The notes under the pieces were generated by a model, which saw nothing but the letters and a program-made list of their open reading frames with translations, made no database searches and had not been told where the DNA came from. Source: Demequina flava (lineage in GTDB: Bacteria > Actinomycetota > Actinomycetes > Actinomycetales > Demequinaceae). From it: a stretch of 64,000 nucleotides of DNA. Location: contig NZ_BBRA01000001.1 of assembly GCF_000975035.1 (NCBI RefSeq), positions 124,001 through 188,000 of the forward strand. Reading direction: 5' to 3'. Position numbers and translations under genes: made by a program. Shown here piece after piece: positions 62,839 to 64,000 of this stretch. Positions within the stretch are counted from its first letter, which is position 1. Each line of letters starts with the position of its first letter.

Positions 62839-63425
62839 GACCCACTCTCCGGCTCTCCCTCGAGCGGGAAGACGTTGATGTGCGTTGCGACGCGGCGTGC
62901 ACCGTGAGGCGTGTCGCGCTCACGTCTGGGATCAAGAAAGTCACTCAGAGTGTCCATGAGCAGTTCGGACAGTTCGCCCATCTCTTCGAGCGTGAGCGAG
63001 GCGGTCGCACTACTCAGCACAGACGCGTCAACCCAGTCAGCGCCCATACCCCTTTCGCCCGCGCGAATGAAGGCGTCCGCCCGTCGAGCCCGCTGGTCAA
63101 TGAACTGACGCGCGACCATTCCCACGGCTTCACGCGCAGCGGCGTCGTCCCCCATCCCCGATGCCGCAATGGTCATGCCACCATGAACGACTCGCCACCA
63201 CCGCTCGCGCCCACTCGCGTGGTCAGGGTCGTCCTCGATGTAGCCGTGGCGCGCGAGCTGGCGCAGGTGATAGCTGGTGGCGCCGGACGACTCACCCAAC
63301 TGCTCAGCCAAGGCGCTGGCGGTCGCTGGCCCACCCACGACGAGGGCGTCCAGCAGATCCACACGCATGGGGTGCGCAAGACCCTTCAGTGCGGCGGCAT
63401 CAACTCTGCGTTGCGGTGTGGTCAT
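62835..63425 (-). CDS. ArsR-type winged-helix transcriptional regulator
   Basis: A 196-residue regulator with an N-terminal winged helix (ALKGLAHPMRVDLLDALVVG, SGATSYHLRQLARHGYIEDD) of the ArsR type. A long helical C-terminal part of about 110 residues follows. No obvious metal-binding cysteine pair is present, so it is more likely a ligand-responsive repressor. It overlaps both neighbours by ATGA junctions and presumably controls the flanking transporters. Confidence 0.85.
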   Translation of the reverse strand: MTTPQRRVDAAALKGLAHPMRVDLLDALVVGGPATASALAEQLGESSGATSYHLRQLARHGYIEDDPDHASGRERWWRVVHGGMTIAASGMGDDAAAREAVGMVARQFIDQRARRADAFIRAGERGMGADWVDASVLSSATASLTLEEMGELSELLMDTLSDFLDPRRERDTPHGARRVATHINVFPLEGEPESGS

Positions 63426-64000
63426 ACGGAAACGATACGACTACAAAGAAACCTTTGCAACACTTTCTTTGCGATCAGGCCGCGCTTGAGTACTCGCGGG
63501 GTGGAGGGCCGATGCTGACTAGGCTCGGGCGGGAGGCTCGCCGTCGGATTCTGGTCCCGAGTCGGAAGACTCGCCGGGCCCGGGCTCGCCTGAGAATCTT
63601 GCGCAAGCAGAGCCTTTGCCTCGGCATCCAGTTCGCGCGCGAGCTCTCGCGCGTCAGCGCTGGCATCTTCGAGGATCACCGCGCGCAGTTCGTGCGTCGC
63701 GGGCGCGGTGTAGTCCGACTCCCACTGCCCGTCGCGGTCCAGCGCCTCCCCCGGCCCAAAGTCACGGTCAATGTGCGTGCGCAACGGAACCCCTTCAACG
63801 AACATGAGGAGAACCATGGCGATCAGGGTCAGTGGCGCGATCAGGCCCAGCACGGGTGCGAGCGCATCGCTATAGGAGCTCACCACGATGTCGTGATACG
63901 GATTTGGCAGCGACGCGACCGCCTCCGGCGTGATCGAGTTGAAGTCAGCGCCCGACTGTTCCACAGCATCGGCCGGAAGCCTTTCTTGGAACAGGCCCGT
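63422..64000 (-). CDS. DHA2-type MFS drug transporter (partial, N-terminus off window)
   Basis: Only the last 192 codons are present; the frame continues past 64000. The last transmembrane helices are seen (YSDALAPVLGLIAPLTLIAM, VLLMFVEGVPLR), together with the preceding periplasmic segment TGLFQERLPADAVEQSGADF. This fits the 14-helix EmrB/QacA-type exporters. The last helix is followed by an unusually long cytosolic tail of about 110 residues, Pro/Ser-rich and ending in basic LIAKKVLQRFLCSRIVSV. Its TGA overlaps the regulator ATG. Confidence 0.8.
   Translation of the reverse strand, partial: TGLFQERLPADAVEQSGADFNSITPEAVASLPNPYHDIVVSSYSDALAPVLGLIAPLTLIAMVLLMFVEGVPLRTHIDRDFGPGEALDRDGQWESDYTAPATHELRAVILEDASADARELARELDAEAKALLAQDSQASPGPASLPTRDQNPTASLPPEPSQHRPSTPRVLKRGLIAKKVLQRFLCSRIVSV
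63507..63517 (-). repeat. CAGCATCGGCC copy in the DHA2 transporter tail
   Basis: Coding phase CAG-CAT-CGG-CCC (Gln-His-Arg-Pro), the third possible phase. Confidence 0.8.
63964..63974 (+). repeat. CAGCATCGGCC copy in the DHA2 transporter
   Basis: Coding phase GCC-GAT-GCT, 447 bp from the end of the copy at 63507 and in opposite orientation. Confidence 0.8.

Noticed and set aside
1-64000. tRNA, rRNA, CRISPR array, insertion sequence or prophage genes
   Set aside because: No cloverleaf-like intergenic sequence, no regularly spaced direct repeats of CRISPR size, and no transposase, integrase (other than the housekeeping XerC) or phage structural protein was found.

Overview
The window is ordinary chromosomal DNA of a high-GC Gram-positive bacterium. 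It carries the actinobacterial order recX-recA-DUF3046-clgR-cinA-pgsA, a LexA box of the mycobacterial/corynebacterial type upstream of recA, a DUF4439 lipoprotein between rimP and proS, and a DUF4081 acetyltransferase after ispG. The gene set and order suggest Micrococcales, something like Cellulomonas or Demequina; that rank is inference. No rRNA, tRNA, IS element, prophage or CRISPR array was seen.

Layout. 1-6.9 kb, minus strand: tRNA modification and RNA/DNA maintenance (miaA partial, miaB, rny, recX, recA, DUF3046, clgR, cinA, pgsA). 6.9-15.9 kb: a secreted CapA-like protein, a PAS-GGDEF-EAL protein translationally coupled to ftsK, then rnj and dapA. 16-25.5 kb: a more accessory stretch with an alkylsulfatase, a cupin, thyA-folA, acetyltransferases, azlCD, a ZIP transporter, dapB and an M16 peptidase. 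25.6-28.6 kb: pnp and rpsO. 28.7-34.1 kb: an orphan dehydrogenase and a glutamate-type ABC operon with two binding proteins. 34.2-41.7 kb: ribF, a cupin and the rimP-nusA-ylxR-infB-rbfA-truB translation operon. 41.8-55.5 kb: a lipoprotein, proS, ispG, rseP, dxr, a double-DivIVA protein, rlmN, cdsA, frr, pyrH, tsf and rpsB. 55.9-64 kb: an M23 peptidase, a FliA/WhiG-type sigma factor, xerC, dprA-comM-yraN and a two-transporter/regulator operon cut by the window edge.

How the genes work together. RNase Y, RNase J and PNPase lie within 26 kb and represent much of the RNA decay machinery. dapA and dapB are separate lysine/peptidoglycan precursor genes, while ispG and dxr are the two MEP-pathway genes of the 45-49 kb block. 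Many junctions show ATGA or TAATG stop/start overlaps.

Two window-scale signals are not explained by the genes. First, the word CAGCATCGGCC (core GCATCGGCC) recurs at 27 core sites, 19 of them with the 10-mer AGCATCGGCC. Copies lie on both strands, in all three codon phases and in intergenic DNA, and one is a perfect 16-bp palindrome. Second, at least fifteen genes have a TAnnnT-like -10 hexamer ending 6-8 nt before the start codon with no clear Shine-Dalgarno, which indicates leaderless transcription. Smaller regulatory candidates are tandem repeats before xerC, 21-bp-spaced repeats at the gluA promoter, and hairpin-rich leaders of rpsB and pnp.
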